Of a stretch of DNA of 64,000 nt, positions 10,955 through 20,483 are shown one piece after another; positions within the stretch are counted from its first letter, which is position 1, and every line of letters begins with the position of its first letter. The stretch comes from an uncultured Clostridia bacterium (GTDB taxonomy: Bacteria > Bacillota > Clostridia > Oscillospirales > Acutalibacteraceae), in the NCBI GenBank assembly GCA_946183365.1, contig CAMHAH010000002.1, positions 1 to 64,000 of the forward strand. The letters are read 5' to 3'. The notes beneath the pieces were generated by a model that worked only from the letters and a program-made list of their open reading frames with translations, made no database searches and was not told where the DNA came from. Position numbers and translations under genes: made by a program.

Positions 10955-11249
10955 CGTGGGGCTGTGAGAGTTGATTTGACGTTATAGGGAGCCAAAAACT
11001 CCCCGAAAAAATGAGCGGAATTAGTGATTTGGGGATTGTAAAACAGGAAACGCTGTGATATTATAAAAGTGCTACACGAACCGAATATGGTATCTCGAAA
11101 AGGTGGGTTTTTGTCTTTTGGCAAAAACGCATCTCTTCTTCGCATTCTCATCTTTTCGGGTATGACGGTTTTGTGTAGCAACAAACGGAGTTATGCGTTT
11201 TTCGGTGTGTAGTTCCGTTTGGGACTGCACACTTTTTATTTAGAAACAA

Positions 11250-11308
11250 AGCCTCCCCGCTGAGGCGATATCGTCAATTCAGCCTTCCCCCCGAGGGAAA
11301 GGCTCATA
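11250..11308 (+). repeat. Dispersed G/C-hairpin repeat, family 2 (diverged copy)
   Basis: gcctccccgctgaggcgatatcgtcaattcagccttccccccgagggaaaggct; resembles the gcctccctt...aagggaggc elements at 13.5 and 49.65 kb. Confidence 0.45.
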
Positions 11309-11338
11309 AATACTAACCACATCAAGGAGGAGAACAAA

Positions 11339-13336
11339 ATGAAAAAAGCATTATGTGTCTTATTAGCCTACGCGGTACTTATGACCATGCTCGTCGTTGT
11401 ACCGTTCACCGCGAACGCGGATGAGAAGAATATCGCCGAAACAGGCGAAACCGTAGCAAGCGGCACCACCGGCGACTGCACATGGACGCTTGAAAACGGC
11501 GTACTGACTATCTCGGGCAACGGCAAGATGGGGAGCTATGATGGTAGCGTCAACAACCACGCTCCGTGGCGATATTACTATATTACAGAAGCGGTGATAG
11601 AAAAGGGCGTTACAACGATCGGTAAGAACGCGTTTTATAAATGCAAAAACCTTACAAAGGTAACCATCCCCGATACGGTCACGAGTATCGGTGATAGAGC
11701 GTTTCGTAATTGTTCAAATCTTACGAGTGTAAAGTTAGGTAACTCTGTCAAAAGTATCGGCATTGAGGCTTTTTGTGCCTGCACAAACCTTAAGAGTATT
11801 AATATCCCCGACTCCGTATCGAGTATCGGAAATAACGCGTTTTACGGATGCTCAAACCTCACGAGCATAGATATCCCCGACACTGTATCGTGTATAGAAT
11901 ATGAAACATTCTCAAACTGTACAAACCTTATGAGCATAACTATCCCCAACTCTGTCACAAGCATTGGAAATGATGCGTTTTTCAAATGCACAAAACTTAC
12001 AGGCATAACTATCCCTGACTCTGTCACGAGTATCAGTTCTTCTGCATTTTCTGGCTGCTCAAGCCTTACAAGTATAAAAGTTGCTGAAAGCAATACAGTA
12101 TTTGACAGCCGTAACGACTGCAATGCGATTATAAAGACGGAAACTAACGCCCTTGTTCTCGGGTGTAAAAATACTGAGATTCCCAACTCCGTCACAAGTA
12201 TCGGTGGTTCTGCGTTTTCCGGCTGCCGGGGACTGACGAGCATAGATATCCCCAACTCCGTCACAAATATCGGTGGTTCTGCGTTTTCCGGCTGCTCAAG
12301 CCTGACGAGCGTAGATATTCCCGATTCTGTCACAAGTATCGGTGGTTCTGCATTTTACAACTGCCGGGGACTGACGAGCATAGATATCCCCGACTCCGTC
12401 ACGAGTATCGGTAATTATGCGTTTGAGGGCTGCAAAAGCCTGACGAGCATAGATATTCCCAACTCCGTCACAAGTATCGGTGATAGAGCGTTTCGTAATT
12501 GTTCAAATCTTAAAAGAGTAGAAATTGGTAACTCTGTCACGAGTATCGGTTACGAAGCGTTTTTAGGCTGCACAAGCCTGACGAGCGTAAAAATACCCGA
12601 CTCCGTCACGAGTATCGGTGATGCTGCATTCGGATACTCTTTTGAAGATTGGGGCGAGTATATAAAAACCAAGGGTTTTATAGTTTACGGATATGAGGAT
12701 TCGGCAGCAGAAGAATATGCGAATAAAAACTACTTAACTTTTATCGGTACAAAAGGTACCACAGGTGACTGCACATGGAAAGTCATAAACGGCAAACTTA
12801 CGATATCCGGAAGCGGCGCAATTGGTAATTATAGCACTGGTGAAACACTTCCTTGGAGGAACTGGAAAATCAAAGAAGCTGTCATCGAGGACGGTATCAC
12901 AAGTATCGGCAGTCAAGCTTTCTACGGCTGCACAAGCCTGACGAGTGCAACTATCCCCGATTCTGTCGAAGCTATAGCGAGCATGGCTTTTTACGATTGT
13001 ACATCTTTAACAAGTGTTACTATTCCCGCGTCAGTTACTGACATTTATGATAAAGCCTTCGGTTATTACAATAAAGAAGGCTTCGGTGAGTCGAAGGTAA
13101 AAGATTTCACCGTATACGGTTATAAAAACAGCGAGGCTGAGCGCTACGCTAATGACAACAACTTTAAATTTATCGCTCTGGATGACGAGCCCTCTGACCC
13201 GACCAAAACGACCGACAGAGAATTCTTCGGCGATATAGACGGCGACGGCGAGGTCTCGGTCATAGACGCTACCTTTATACAGCGTTATGTGACAAAATTT
13301 CAGACCCCCTACCCCATCGGCAACAAAATGAAATGA
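11339..13336 (+). CDS. Secreted BspA-type leucine-rich-repeat protein with C-terminal dockerin-like single repeat
   Basis: Signal peptide; many copies of 'LTSIDIPDSVTSIGGSAFxGCSS'; C-terminus GDIDGDGEVSVIDATFIQRYVT. Confidence 0.92.
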   Translation: MKKALCVLLAYAVLMTMLVVVPFTANADEKNIAETGETVASGTTGDCTWTLENGVLTISGNGKMGSYDGSVNNHAPWRYYYITEAVIEKGVTTIGKNAFYKCKNLTKVTIPDTVTSIGDRAFRNCSNLTSVKLGNSVKSIGIEAFCACTNLKSINIPDSVSSIGNNAFYGCSNLTSIDIPDTVSCIEYETFSNCTNLMSITIPNSVTSIGNDAFFKCTKLTGITIPDSVTSISSSAFSGCSSLTSIKVAESNTVFDSRNDCNAIIKTETNALVLGCKNTEIPNSVTSIGGSAFSGCRGLTSIDIPNSVTNIGGSAFSGCSSLTSVDIPDSVTSIGGSAFYNCRGLTSIDIPDSVTSIGNYAFEGCKSLTSIDIPNSVTSIGDRAFRNCSNLKRVEIGNSVTSIGYEAFLGCTSLTSVKIPDSVTSIGDAAFGYSFEDWGEYIKTKGFIVYGYEDSAAEEYANKNYLTFIGTKGTTGDCTWKVINGKLTISGSGAIGNYSTGETLPWRNWKIKEAVIEDGITSIGSQAFYGCTSLTSATIPDSVEAIASMAFYDCTSLTSVTIPASVTDIYDKAFGYYNKEGFGESKVKDFTVYGYKNSEAERYANDNNFKFIALDDEPSDPTKTTDREFFGDIDGDGEVSVIDATFIQRYVTKFQTPYPIGNKMK

Positions 13337-13359
13337 TCGAGTAGATCGGTCATATAACA

Positions 13360-13390
13360 ACACGGCGGGAGCGCTCCCGCCGTGTTTGTT
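13360..13390 (+). terminator. Rho-independent terminator
   Basis: Perfect palindrome acacggcgggagcgctcccgccgtgt followed by ttgttt. Confidence 0.75.
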
Positions 13391-13510
13391 TATAGATATG
13401 ATATCGAGTAATAAAGCCGTCGTAATCGTGAGCAATTTACCCAGCCGTAGGGACGACCGTTGGTCGTCCGTGTTCCGCAGGAACATTCGCAAAGCGACAG
13501 AGGTTGGAAC

Positions 13511-13602
13511 CTTCCACCGCTGACGCGGTCCCCCTCCCTTAGAAAAGGGAGGCTATAACCCTCCGCCCCTGTCGGGGCACCTCCCTTGGGAAAGGGAGGC
13601 TT
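13511..13602. repeat. Tandem/composite family 2 palindromic repeats
   Basis: ...cctcccttagaaaagggagg... and ...accctccgcccctgtcggggcacctcccttgggaaagggaggct...; same module recurs at 49648-49691. Confidence 0.75.
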
Positions 13603-13637
13603 TGGTCGTCCCTGCGGCGGGGCAGCTTGCTCCTTAT

Positions 13638-14321
13638 CTACGTTTCGAGCGGGACGGCTTCTGTTACCGTGAGGTTTTTATCCTTTACCGTAAAGCGGAT
13701 ATCATAGCCGCTGTAGGCGAAGCCGTAGACGCGCTGCGGGTCGTCCTGATATCCGGGTCTCGGATCAAGAGAGAGCACCTCTTTGAGCGTTGATAACCGT
13801 TCTTCGCCGAATAACGACGCTATCTTTGACGGTATCTCGACAGATAAGTGTTCGCTGTATATGGGACCGTAAGCGCCGGACGTCGCCTCGGGAACGCTGT
13901 CGGCAAAGGGGAGATACGGCTTGATATCCAATATCGCGGTGCCGTCCATGAGATCGGCTCCCGATACGGTCAGCACCGGACCGTCGCCCTCTGTGAAGTC
14001 AACGGATATCAGCTTTACCCGAGTGAGACCGATGGGATTAGGGCGGTTGGGCGACCTTGTGGCGAATACGCCCATGCGCTTGTTGCCGCCGAGCTTCGGC
14101 GGGCGGACGGTAGGCGACCACTCGCGCTTGCCCATGGGCTCGAATATCCAGATGAGCCACAGGTATCCAAAGGCTTCTATACCTCTGAATGCCTCGGGGT
14201 TTTGATATTCCTTCTCCATTATTATTCGTGAGATCAGGTGCTCGGACATACCGCTCTGGCGGGGCAGTCCGAATTTAGTCGGGAAATCGTTGTGTATACG
14301 CGCTATTGGTTCAAAATTCAT
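13638..14321 (-). CDS. trmO: tRNA (N6-threonylcarbamoyladenosine(37)-N6)-methyltransferase TrmO family
   Basis: MNFEPIARIHNDFPTKFGLPRQSG...TRSPNRPNPIGLTRVKLISV...DLMDGTAILDIKPYLPFAD. Confidence 0.92.
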   Translation of the reverse strand: MNFEPIARIHNDFPTKFGLPRQSGMSEHLISRIIMEKEYQNPEAFRGIEAFGYLWLIWIFEPMGKREWSPTVRPPKLGGNKRMGVFATRSPNRPNPIGLTRVKLISVDFTEGDGPVLTVSGADLMDGTAILDIKPYLPFADSVPEATSGAYGPIYSEHLSVEIPSKIASLFGEERLSTLKEVLSLDPRPGYQDDPQRVYGFAYSGYDIRFTVKDKNLTVTEAVPLET

Positions 14322-14563
14322 TGCTCTCACGACCTTTATATTAATTGAGATCAGTATAAATCTTACGTTAATCTTTAAGCTGTGTCAAGATTTTCGCGGG
14401 CGGGCGGAAAAAATCATCGGAATACCGAGAAAAATTTAAAATATATATTGAAATATAAAAAGAAAAATGATATCTTTATTATAGGTGTAAATATTCCGAA
14501 TGTTGATCTGTTGATATACCGAAAGCTTGAACGGGTCATGCCCGTGCCGAAAGGGGAGTAACC

Positions 14564-15001
14564 ATGAAAAAGAAATGTAAGAATTGCGGAGCTGTTCTGA
14601 GCAAGACCGATACCGTATGCCCCAACTGCGGAGCCGAGGTCAAAAAAGCCGGCAAGGGTTCTTCAAAAAAGGCTGTGATAATAACTATCGCCGCTATATT
14701 CGTGCTCCTTATGGTGATCGGTATCTTCGGCGGACTGAGCGCTCCCGTGAGAGGCTACTACAGCTACGAGGGCAAGCCGTATTATTATCAGGGCGGCGTG
14801 TGGTATACCTACAGCGAGTTCGGCGGTTGGTACGGTATAGTGCCCAATCAGGAGTTCCTGGGGAACTATAAGGAATACTATCAGGGCAATACATATCAAA
14901 GCGGCAGCAGCTATGAGGAATTCGAAAAGAGCGAGTATTATGCCGCCGACGGAAAGGTGCCCGATTTCAACGGCAAAAGCACCGAAAACAACAACGGATA
15001 A
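14564..15001 (+). CDS. Zinc-ribbon membrane protein, hypothetical
   Basis: CKNCGAVLSKTDTVCPNCG double CxxC, TM helix, Tyr/Gly-rich extracellular segment; RBS aggggag. Confidence 0.65.
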   Translation: MKKKCKNCGAVLSKTDTVCPNCGAEVKKAGKGSSKKAVIITIAAIFVLLMVIGIFGGLSAPVRGYYSYEGKPYYYQGGVWYTYSEFGGWYGIVPNQEFLGNYKEYYQGNTYQSGSSYEEFEKSEYYAADGKVPDFNGKSTENNNG

Positions 15002-15010
15002 ATATTCAGA

Positions 15011-15037
15011 ACCGTCTCGTAATGAGGCGGTTTTTTA
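15011..15037 (+). terminator. Rho-independent terminator
   Basis: accgtctcgtaatgaggcggttttttac. Confidence 0.7.
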
Positions 15038-15210
15038 CTTTACAGGAAACTGCTCGTTTCCTGTAAAGTAAAAAAGATATGTATGCCCGCTCAGTTTGCT
15101 GCTGCGCAGCAACGAGCTGAGGTGCTGTCCAAATCTGTGATTTGGGTCACAGCACCCATACACAGGAGATGGGTAAACGAAATCGCGCGCGTGGGGCGCA
15201 CGCTTTCTTG
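15038..15210 (+). repeat. Dispersed intergenic repeat, family 1 copy D, with internal insertion
   Basis: ctttacaggaaactgctcgtttcctgtaaag...aagatatgtatgcccgctcagtttgctgc...gcaacgagc, then extra hairpin at 15121-15156, then ...gcgcgcgtggggcgcacgctttctt. Confidence 0.75.
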
Positions 15211-15571
15211 CTGTAAACGGATAAGACATTTTGATATCCGAGTTCAATAATACAAGGCGTTGAGATGTGATCTCTGCAAAACGTCTTTTGATCATCGTAA
15301 ATTCTTTATGTGCAAAAATTGTACATCAGGTAAATATATGGTAAACAGCCGAATGTTTTTGATTATTTTAGACAAAAAAGCTATTGTTTTTATCTTCTAT
15401 TTATCCAACGGCGCAGGTCAATATTTTGCCAATTCTATTGATTTTAGAGCAATAATAAGGTATTATATAATAGAATATTCAGGCGCATATCTATTATTGA
15501 TCCTGCCTGAATTAATTTATGACCAAATATGTTTTTATCTATTACTCAGAAAAACAAAATGGGGAGATTTT

Positions 15572-16375
15572 ATGCAGGAAATTACTAACGAAAACAGAGT
15601 AAACGACAAAGCCTCGCGCGAGATAGAGATAGACGTTGTAGGTCTTCTGCGCGCGATATTTAAAAAACTGTGGGTCATCATTCTTGTCGCGCTGGTATGC
15701 GGCGGCATAATGTTCGGTCTCTCCGAATATGTGATCCAGCCCACCTACCGCGCCTACTGCACCGCGTATGTAAATAACAAAAACGTTCAGTCGAGTTCTC
15801 AGCAGATCACCAACTCCGATATTAACGCTCAGCATCAGCTTGCGGCTACCTATTCAACTATCCTTACCAGTAATACGGTACTTACCGCCGCGGCAGAATC
15901 GATAAATCTCGATTATCCTTATTCAAGGCTCAAATCAATGGTCAAGACCAGCGAGAAGGATGAGACCGGCGTTATCGAGATAAGCGTTATCTCGAAATCA
16001 AAGGATCTTTCGTTTATGCTCGCTGACGCTATCTCAAAGGTAGCTCCCACTTATATGGCGGATATGGTAGAGGGAAGCTCGATGAAGATCGTCGATCATC
16101 CTGAATATCCCAAGGGCAAATACGCTCCCAATACCTCGAGATATACATTGCTCGGCGCTTTAGCGGGCGCGCTGCTCACATTGATAATCGTCATCATCAG
16201 ACACTTCACCGATGATACCTTATCAAGCGAGACCTACCTTGAGCAGAATTACTCGATGCCTATCATCGGTATCATCCCCGATTTCACCAAGATAGATAAG
16301 CAGGGCAAGGGCGCTTACAGCTATGGCTACGCTTATAAACGAAGCAGCTCAAAGGAGGAAAAGGACAATGGCTAA
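15572..16375 (+). CDS. Wzz/YveK-type polysaccharide chain-length determinant / capsular biosynthesis membrane adaptor
   Basis: REIEIDVVGLLRAIFKKLWVIILVALVCGGIMFGLSEYVIQPTYRAYCTAYVNNKN... two TM helices; start at 15572 preferred over ORF start 15260. Confidence 0.9.
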   Translation: MQEITNENRVNDKASREIEIDVVGLLRAIFKKLWVIILVALVCGGIMFGLSEYVIQPTYRAYCTAYVNNKNVQSSSQQITNSDINAQHQLAATYSTILTSNTVLTAAAESINLDYPYSRLKSMVKTSEKDETGVIEISVISKSKDLSFMLADAISKVAPTYMADMVEGSSMKIVDHPEYPKGKYAPNTSRYTLLGALAGALLTLIIVIIRHFTDDTLSSETYLEQNYSMPIIGIIPDFTKIDKQGKGAYSYGYAYKRSSSKEEKDNG

Positions 16376-17090
16376 GAAGAGCAATATCAATACAGTGTTT
16401 AATTCCGAAAGCATGCTGCTTTCGAAGAAATCTCCTTTCTCCGTACAGGAAGCGTACAAAACGCTGAGAACGAACGTAACCTTCTCTTTACCGGGTAACG
16501 ATTGTAAGTGTATAGGCGTTGTATCTGCCAAGAGAAGCGAGGGCAAGAGCTCTGTATCTATCAACCTCGCGATATCATTCGCTCAGCTGAACAAAAAGGT
16601 AGTCGTAATCGACGGAGATATGCGTCTGCCTACCCTCGCGGCTAAGCTGCGTATAGCTACCAACAAGGGCCTTTCGAACTATCTCGCGGGCAACTGTGAC
16701 GAGATCCCCGTACAGCATATCGAGGAGAGAAACCTCGATATCATCACCTCGGGTAATATCCCGCCGGATTCGACTACACTTCTTGAATCTGACGTTATGG
16801 CTCAGATGATAGATCTGCTCAGACAGGAATATGATTATATCATCATCGACCTGCCGCCCGTTACCGTCGTTTCTGACGCGATCATCCTCTCAAAGCTTAT
16901 CGACGGATATCTCCTTGTAGTTCGCCATAACTGGTCAGAGACCTCTAAGATCGACGAGACTATCCGTCAGCTCAGGTTTGCCGACGCGAAGATCCTCGGA
17001 TTTGTATATAACGGCAAGTCGACCGAGAGCAAGTATTACAAGAAACGCGGATATTACAGCTCTGATTACTATTATTATAAAAAGTCTTAA
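16368..17090 (+). CDS. CpsD/CapB-family tyrosine-protein kinase
   Basis: VQEAYKTLRTNVTFSLPGNDCKCIGVVSAKRSEGKSSVSINLAISFAQLNKKVVVIDGDMRLP; Tyr-rich tail KYYKKRGYYSSDYYYYKKS. Confidence 0.95.
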   Translation: MAKKSNINTVFNSESMLLSKKSPFSVQEAYKTLRTNVTFSLPGNDCKCIGVVSAKRSEGKSSVSINLAISFAQLNKKVVVIDGDMRLPTLAAKLRIATNKGLSNYLAGNCDEIPVQHIEERNLDIITSGNIPPDSTTLLESDVMAQMIDLLRQEYDYIIIDLPPVTVVSDAIILSKLIDGYLLVVRHNWSETSKIDETIRQLRFADAKILGFVYNGKSTESKYYKKRGYYSSDYYYYKKS

Positions 17091-17156
17091 CCATTAAGAC
17101 CGACAAATAGTTGCCCCTATGACATCCACAACTAATTATTTGGGAGGGAAGGATAT

Positions 17157-18548
17157 ATGTTTTTTCAAAAGCGCTCCGCTGTGAGCTTTGACGGTTATCT
17201 GAGAAAAAACGTCAAAGACGCGGTAAACGCCTCTGATGCAAATATACCTGAGAGAATACTTCAGGATGAAAGATTTGAAGGGATAACTCCCTTTGAAAAC
17301 AAGATCTGGCTCTCAAGTCCCACCATGCACGGCGACGAGCAGAAATGGGTCGATGAAGCTATTCAGACCAACTGGGTCAGCACCGTAGGTGCGAATATCA
17401 ACGAGATAGAGCATAAAGTAGCAGAGATGGTAGGCTGCAAGTACGCTGTAGCCCTCTCAGCGGGTACAGCGGCTCTGCATCTCGCCGTCAAGCTCTGTGC
17501 AGAGAAGCTGTACGGTCAGCCCGGCGCGGGTCACGGCTCTCTCGAGGGCAAAAAGGTATTCGCCTCGGATATGACCTTCGACGCTACCGTAAACCCGATC
17601 GCATATGAGGGCGGCGAGGCCGTATTCATCGATACGGAGTACGACACATGGAACATGGACCCGAAGGCGCTCGAAAAGGCGTTTGAGATCTATCCCGATG
17701 TAAGGCTGATAGTGGTGGCGCATCTTTACGGCACACCCGGAAAGATCGACGAGATCAAGGCTATCGCGGACAAGCATAACGCTTTGATCGTCGAGGACGC
17801 CGCCGAGTCTTTTTGCGCTACATACAAGGGCGCTCAGACAGGCCGCTTCGGCGACGTCGGCGTCCTTTCGTGGAACGGTAATAAGATAATCACCGGCAGC
17901 AGCGGCGGTATGCTGCTGACCGATAACGAGGAATGGGCGAACAAAGCCCGCAAGTGGTCTACTCAGAGTCGTGAGGACGCCGCTTGGTATCAGCATGAGG
18001 AGATCGGCTATAACTACCGTATGAGCAATATCGTTGCCGGCGTAGTAAGAGGCCAGCTCCCATATGCAAAAGAGCATTGCGCTCAGAAGAAGGCTATCTA
18101 CGAGAGATATAAAGAAGGTCTCAAGGATCTGCCCGTACAGATGAATCCGTATGACGGCAAGAACTCTGAGCCTAACTACTGGCTCTCTTGTCTGATGATC
18201 GATAAAGAGGCTATGGCTCCCACTGTAAGAGGCGAGAAAGAGGCCATGTATCAGACCAAGCCCGGCAAGAGCAGTCCTACAGAGATACTCGAGGCTTTTG
18301 CGGCGTTCAACGCTGAGGGCAGACCTATCTGGAAGCCCATGCATATGCAGCCTATATACAGAACCAATCCGTTTATAACAGCTACCGGCAGCGGAAGAGC
18401 GAGAAGCAACGCTTATATAGCTGAGAGCGGCATGGTAGACGTCGGCGCCGATATCTTTAACAGAGGCGTGTGTCTGCCCAGCGATAACAAGATGACGCCT
18501 GAGCAGCAGGATATCATCATCGATATCATACACAGGTGCTTCAGATAA
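17157..18548 (+). CDS. DegT/DnrJ/EryC1/StrS-family aminotransferase (amino-sugar biosynthesis)
   Basis: YAVALSAGTAALHLAVKLC..., LIVVAHLYGTPGKIDEIKAIADKHNALIVEDAAESFCATYKGAQTGRFGDVGVLSWNGNKIITGSSGGML (PLP Lys context). Confidence 0.93.
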   Translation: MFFQKRSAVSFDGYLRKNVKDAVNASDANIPERILQDERFEGITPFENKIWLSSPTMHGDEQKWVDEAIQTNWVSTVGANINEIEHKVAEMVGCKYAVALSAGTAALHLAVKLCAEKLYGQPGAGHGSLEGKKVFASDMTFDATVNPIAYEGGEAVFIDTEYDTWNMDPKALEKAFEIYPDVRLIVVAHLYGTPGKIDEIKAIADKHNALIVEDAAESFCATYKGAQTGRFGDVGVLSWNGNKIITGSSGGMLLTDNEEWANKARKWSTQSREDAAWYQHEEIGYNYRMSNIVAGVVRGQLPYAKEHCAQKKAIYERYKEGLKDLPVQMNPYDGKNSEPNYWLSCLMIDKEAMAPTVRGEKEAMYQTKPGKSSPTEILEAFAAFNAEGRPIWKPMHMQPIYRTNPFITATGSGRARSNAYIAESGMVDVGADIFNRGVCLPSDNKMTPEQQDIIIDIIHRCFR

Positions 18549-18586
18549 TCGCTGACGATAATCTAAACAAAACGACGGGTGAACAA

Positions 18587-19276
18587 ATGTATAAGGTAAA
18601 GCATAGTTTTTATCAAAAATATGTTAAACGGTTGTTTGATATTGTCCTGTGCTCGCTGGCTTTGATCATTCTTTCGCCGATCTATCTTATCATCGTGATC
18701 GGCATTAAGGTATCAAGTCCGGGCACGGTGCTTTATTACTCCGACAGAGCGGGGCTGAACGGCAAGCCGTTCCATTTTTATAAATTCAGGTCGATGCATC
18801 AGACAGACAATGATAAAAAGATGTTTGTCGCGGATCAGGACCGCGTATTCCCCTTCGGTAAGGTGATGCGCCGCTTAAAGCTTGACGAACTGCCCCAGCT
18901 GATAAACGTTATCAAGGGTGATATGAGCATCGTCGGCCCGAGACCTATGACGGTCGAAGGCGTAAAGAAGATATACGCCGGTAAATATGAGCCGATCAAA
19001 GCTGTCAGACCGGGGCTCACAAGCATCGCGAGCCTTTACGATTATCTGGTCGGCGATACGTATACCGACAACGATGAGTATATGAGGGTCGTGCTGCCGG
19101 TAAAGAAGGAGCTCGAGCTGCTGTATGTTGAGAAGCAGTCGTTCTTATATGACGCTCAGCTGGTTTGGCGCACGATAGTTGCCATTATACAGGTAGCCTT
19201 CGGCAAGAAGGACTTCAAAGAGATGAAGGAGCTCAGTGAGATCGACCCCGAGATACGGCGATTAACAGTTAAGTGA
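18587..19276 (+). CDS. Undecaprenyl-phosphate sugar phosphotransferase (bacterial sugar transferase, PglC/EpsL-like)
   Basis: YVKRLFDIVLCSLALIILSPIYLIIVIGIKVSSPGTVLYYSDRAGLNGKPFHFYKFRSMH...KLDELPQLINVIKGDMSIVGPRP. Confidence 0.95.
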   Translation: MYKVKHSFYQKYVKRLFDIVLCSLALIILSPIYLIIVIGIKVSSPGTVLYYSDRAGLNGKPFHFYKFRSMHQTDNDKKMFVADQDRVFPFGKVMRRLKLDELPQLINVIKGDMSIVGPRPMTVEGVKKIYAGKYEPIKAVRPGLTSIASLYDYLVGDTYTDNDEYMRVVLPVKKELELLYVEKQSFLYDAQLVWRTIVAIIQVAFGKKDFKEMKELSEIDPEIRRLTVK

Positions 19277-19292
19277 TTTGAAGGTTGTATAT

Positions 19293-20483
19293 ATGGAAGG
19301 TAAAACAAGTTTACCAAACTATAATAATATATCTGTTTTGATCTTCGGAGCCGGCGGCAGACAGACCCTGCCTATGTGCAGAGGTTTTTATAAGCTGGGC
19401 TGCAAGGTGACGGTCTATTGCTCACACAAAATGGATACCGGATATATGACGCGCTTCAAGCATAAAAAGATCCTGTTTGATGAGAACAATCCCTATGGCG
19501 AGGATTTTTATGAATTCGGAGCGCGCCTGATAAAGTCAGGGGATTTTGATCTGGTCGTTCCTATGGGCGACAAGACCGCGATGTTTTTGTCACAGAATAA
19601 AGAGGAGTTCTTGAAATACGCTAAAATCGCGGTGAACGACTGGGATGTATTCAGCAAGGTCATAGATAAATCGAAAACCATGCTTATCTGTGAGGAAAAC
19701 GACATACCCGCTCCGCGGACTTTGTACTCTGAGGATCCCGTAACAGAGATACGAGAAAAAGGACTTTCGTATCCGGTCGTAGTCAAGCCGAAAACCGGCG
19801 TCGGCTCCATCGGATTTAATATAGTAAAAGATGAAGAAAGACTAAAAAAGCTGCTCGAGGGTTATGATAACTCGAACGGACCCCTGCTGGTGCAGGAATA
19901 TATCGAACAGGGCGATCAGCCGCAGTACGGCGCTGAGTTCTTCAGAGACCGCGACGGTGTGATACGCTCAAAGCTTATATTCAAAAAACCCAGATGGTTC
20001 CCGCTTGACGGAGGATCTACCGTATGCGCTGTGTCAGTACATGACGATGAGATACTTGACTCCTGCACGAGGCTCTTAGACGCGCTGAACTGGGAAGGCA
20101 CGGCGAATTTCGACCTTGTCTGGGACGTAAAAGAGAAAAAAGCTAAGATACTTGAGATAAACCCGAGGGTCAGCGCGATAGTCAAGCTGTCGTTCGTAGT
20201 CGGTATCGACGTCGCGAGGCTGATGGTCGAAAACGCTATGGGTTATCCTGTCACCGATATGACCGAGTATGAGGATAACAAGCAGATTTCGTGCCTGCTC
20301 GTTGATTGTCTGTGGTTCGCGAAGTCAAAGGACCGTTTCAGGTCCAAGCCCTCATGGTTCGCCAGATGGAGAATCAAGGACACGATCTTCTCATGGGACG
20401 ATCCTATACCTACGATCGGCTTTATATATGAGAGCGTCAGCGGATACAAGTCGGCGATGAGCAAAAGAAAGAGAGTGGATTAA
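19293..20483 (+). CDS. ATP-grasp domain protein (carboxylate-amine ligase-like), paralog 1
   Basis: GLSYPVVVKPKTGVGSIGFNIV...LVQEYIEQGDQPQYGAEFFRDRDG...KAKILEINPRVS ATP-grasp pattern. Confidence 0.85.
   Translation: MEGKTSLPNYNNISVLIFGAGGRQTLPMCRGFYKLGCKVTVYCSHKMDTGYMTRFKHKKILFDENNPYGEDFYEFGARLIKSGDFDLVVPMGDKTAMFLSQNKEEFLKYAKIAVNDWDVFSKVIDKSKTMLICEENDIPAPRTLYSEDPVTEIREKGLSYPVVVKPKTGVGSIGFNIVKDEERLKKLLEGYDNSNGPLLVQEYIEQGDQPQYGAEFFRDRDGVIRSKLIFKKPRWFPLDGGSTVCAVSVHDDEILDSCTRLLDALNWEGTANFDLVWDVKEKKAKILEINPRVSAIVKLSFVVGIDVARLMVENAMGYPVTDMTEYEDNKQISCLLVDCLWFAKSKDRFRSKPSWFARWRIKDTIFSWDDPIPTIGFIYESVSGYKSAMSKRKRVD

Noticed and set aside
11842-12333. 163-aa minus-strand ORF with repeated 'LVRLEQPENAEPPIFVTELGIS'
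   Set aside because: Repeat is simply the reverse complement of the LRR array.
11339-13336. CRISPR-like periodic repeats
   Set aside because: Periodicity of about 69 nt is the 23-aa LRR coding repeat; no CRISPR array or cas genes seen in the window.
15260-15571. N-terminal extension of the Wzz-like ORF
   Set aside because: AT-rich, hydrophobic non-family sequence; a good RBS (ggggag) precedes the ATG at 15572.
17457-18533. 358-aa minus-strand ORF opposite the DegT aminotransferase
   Set aside because: Antisense shadow ORF in codon-biased coding DNA; protein has no family-like pattern and plus-strand gene is certain.
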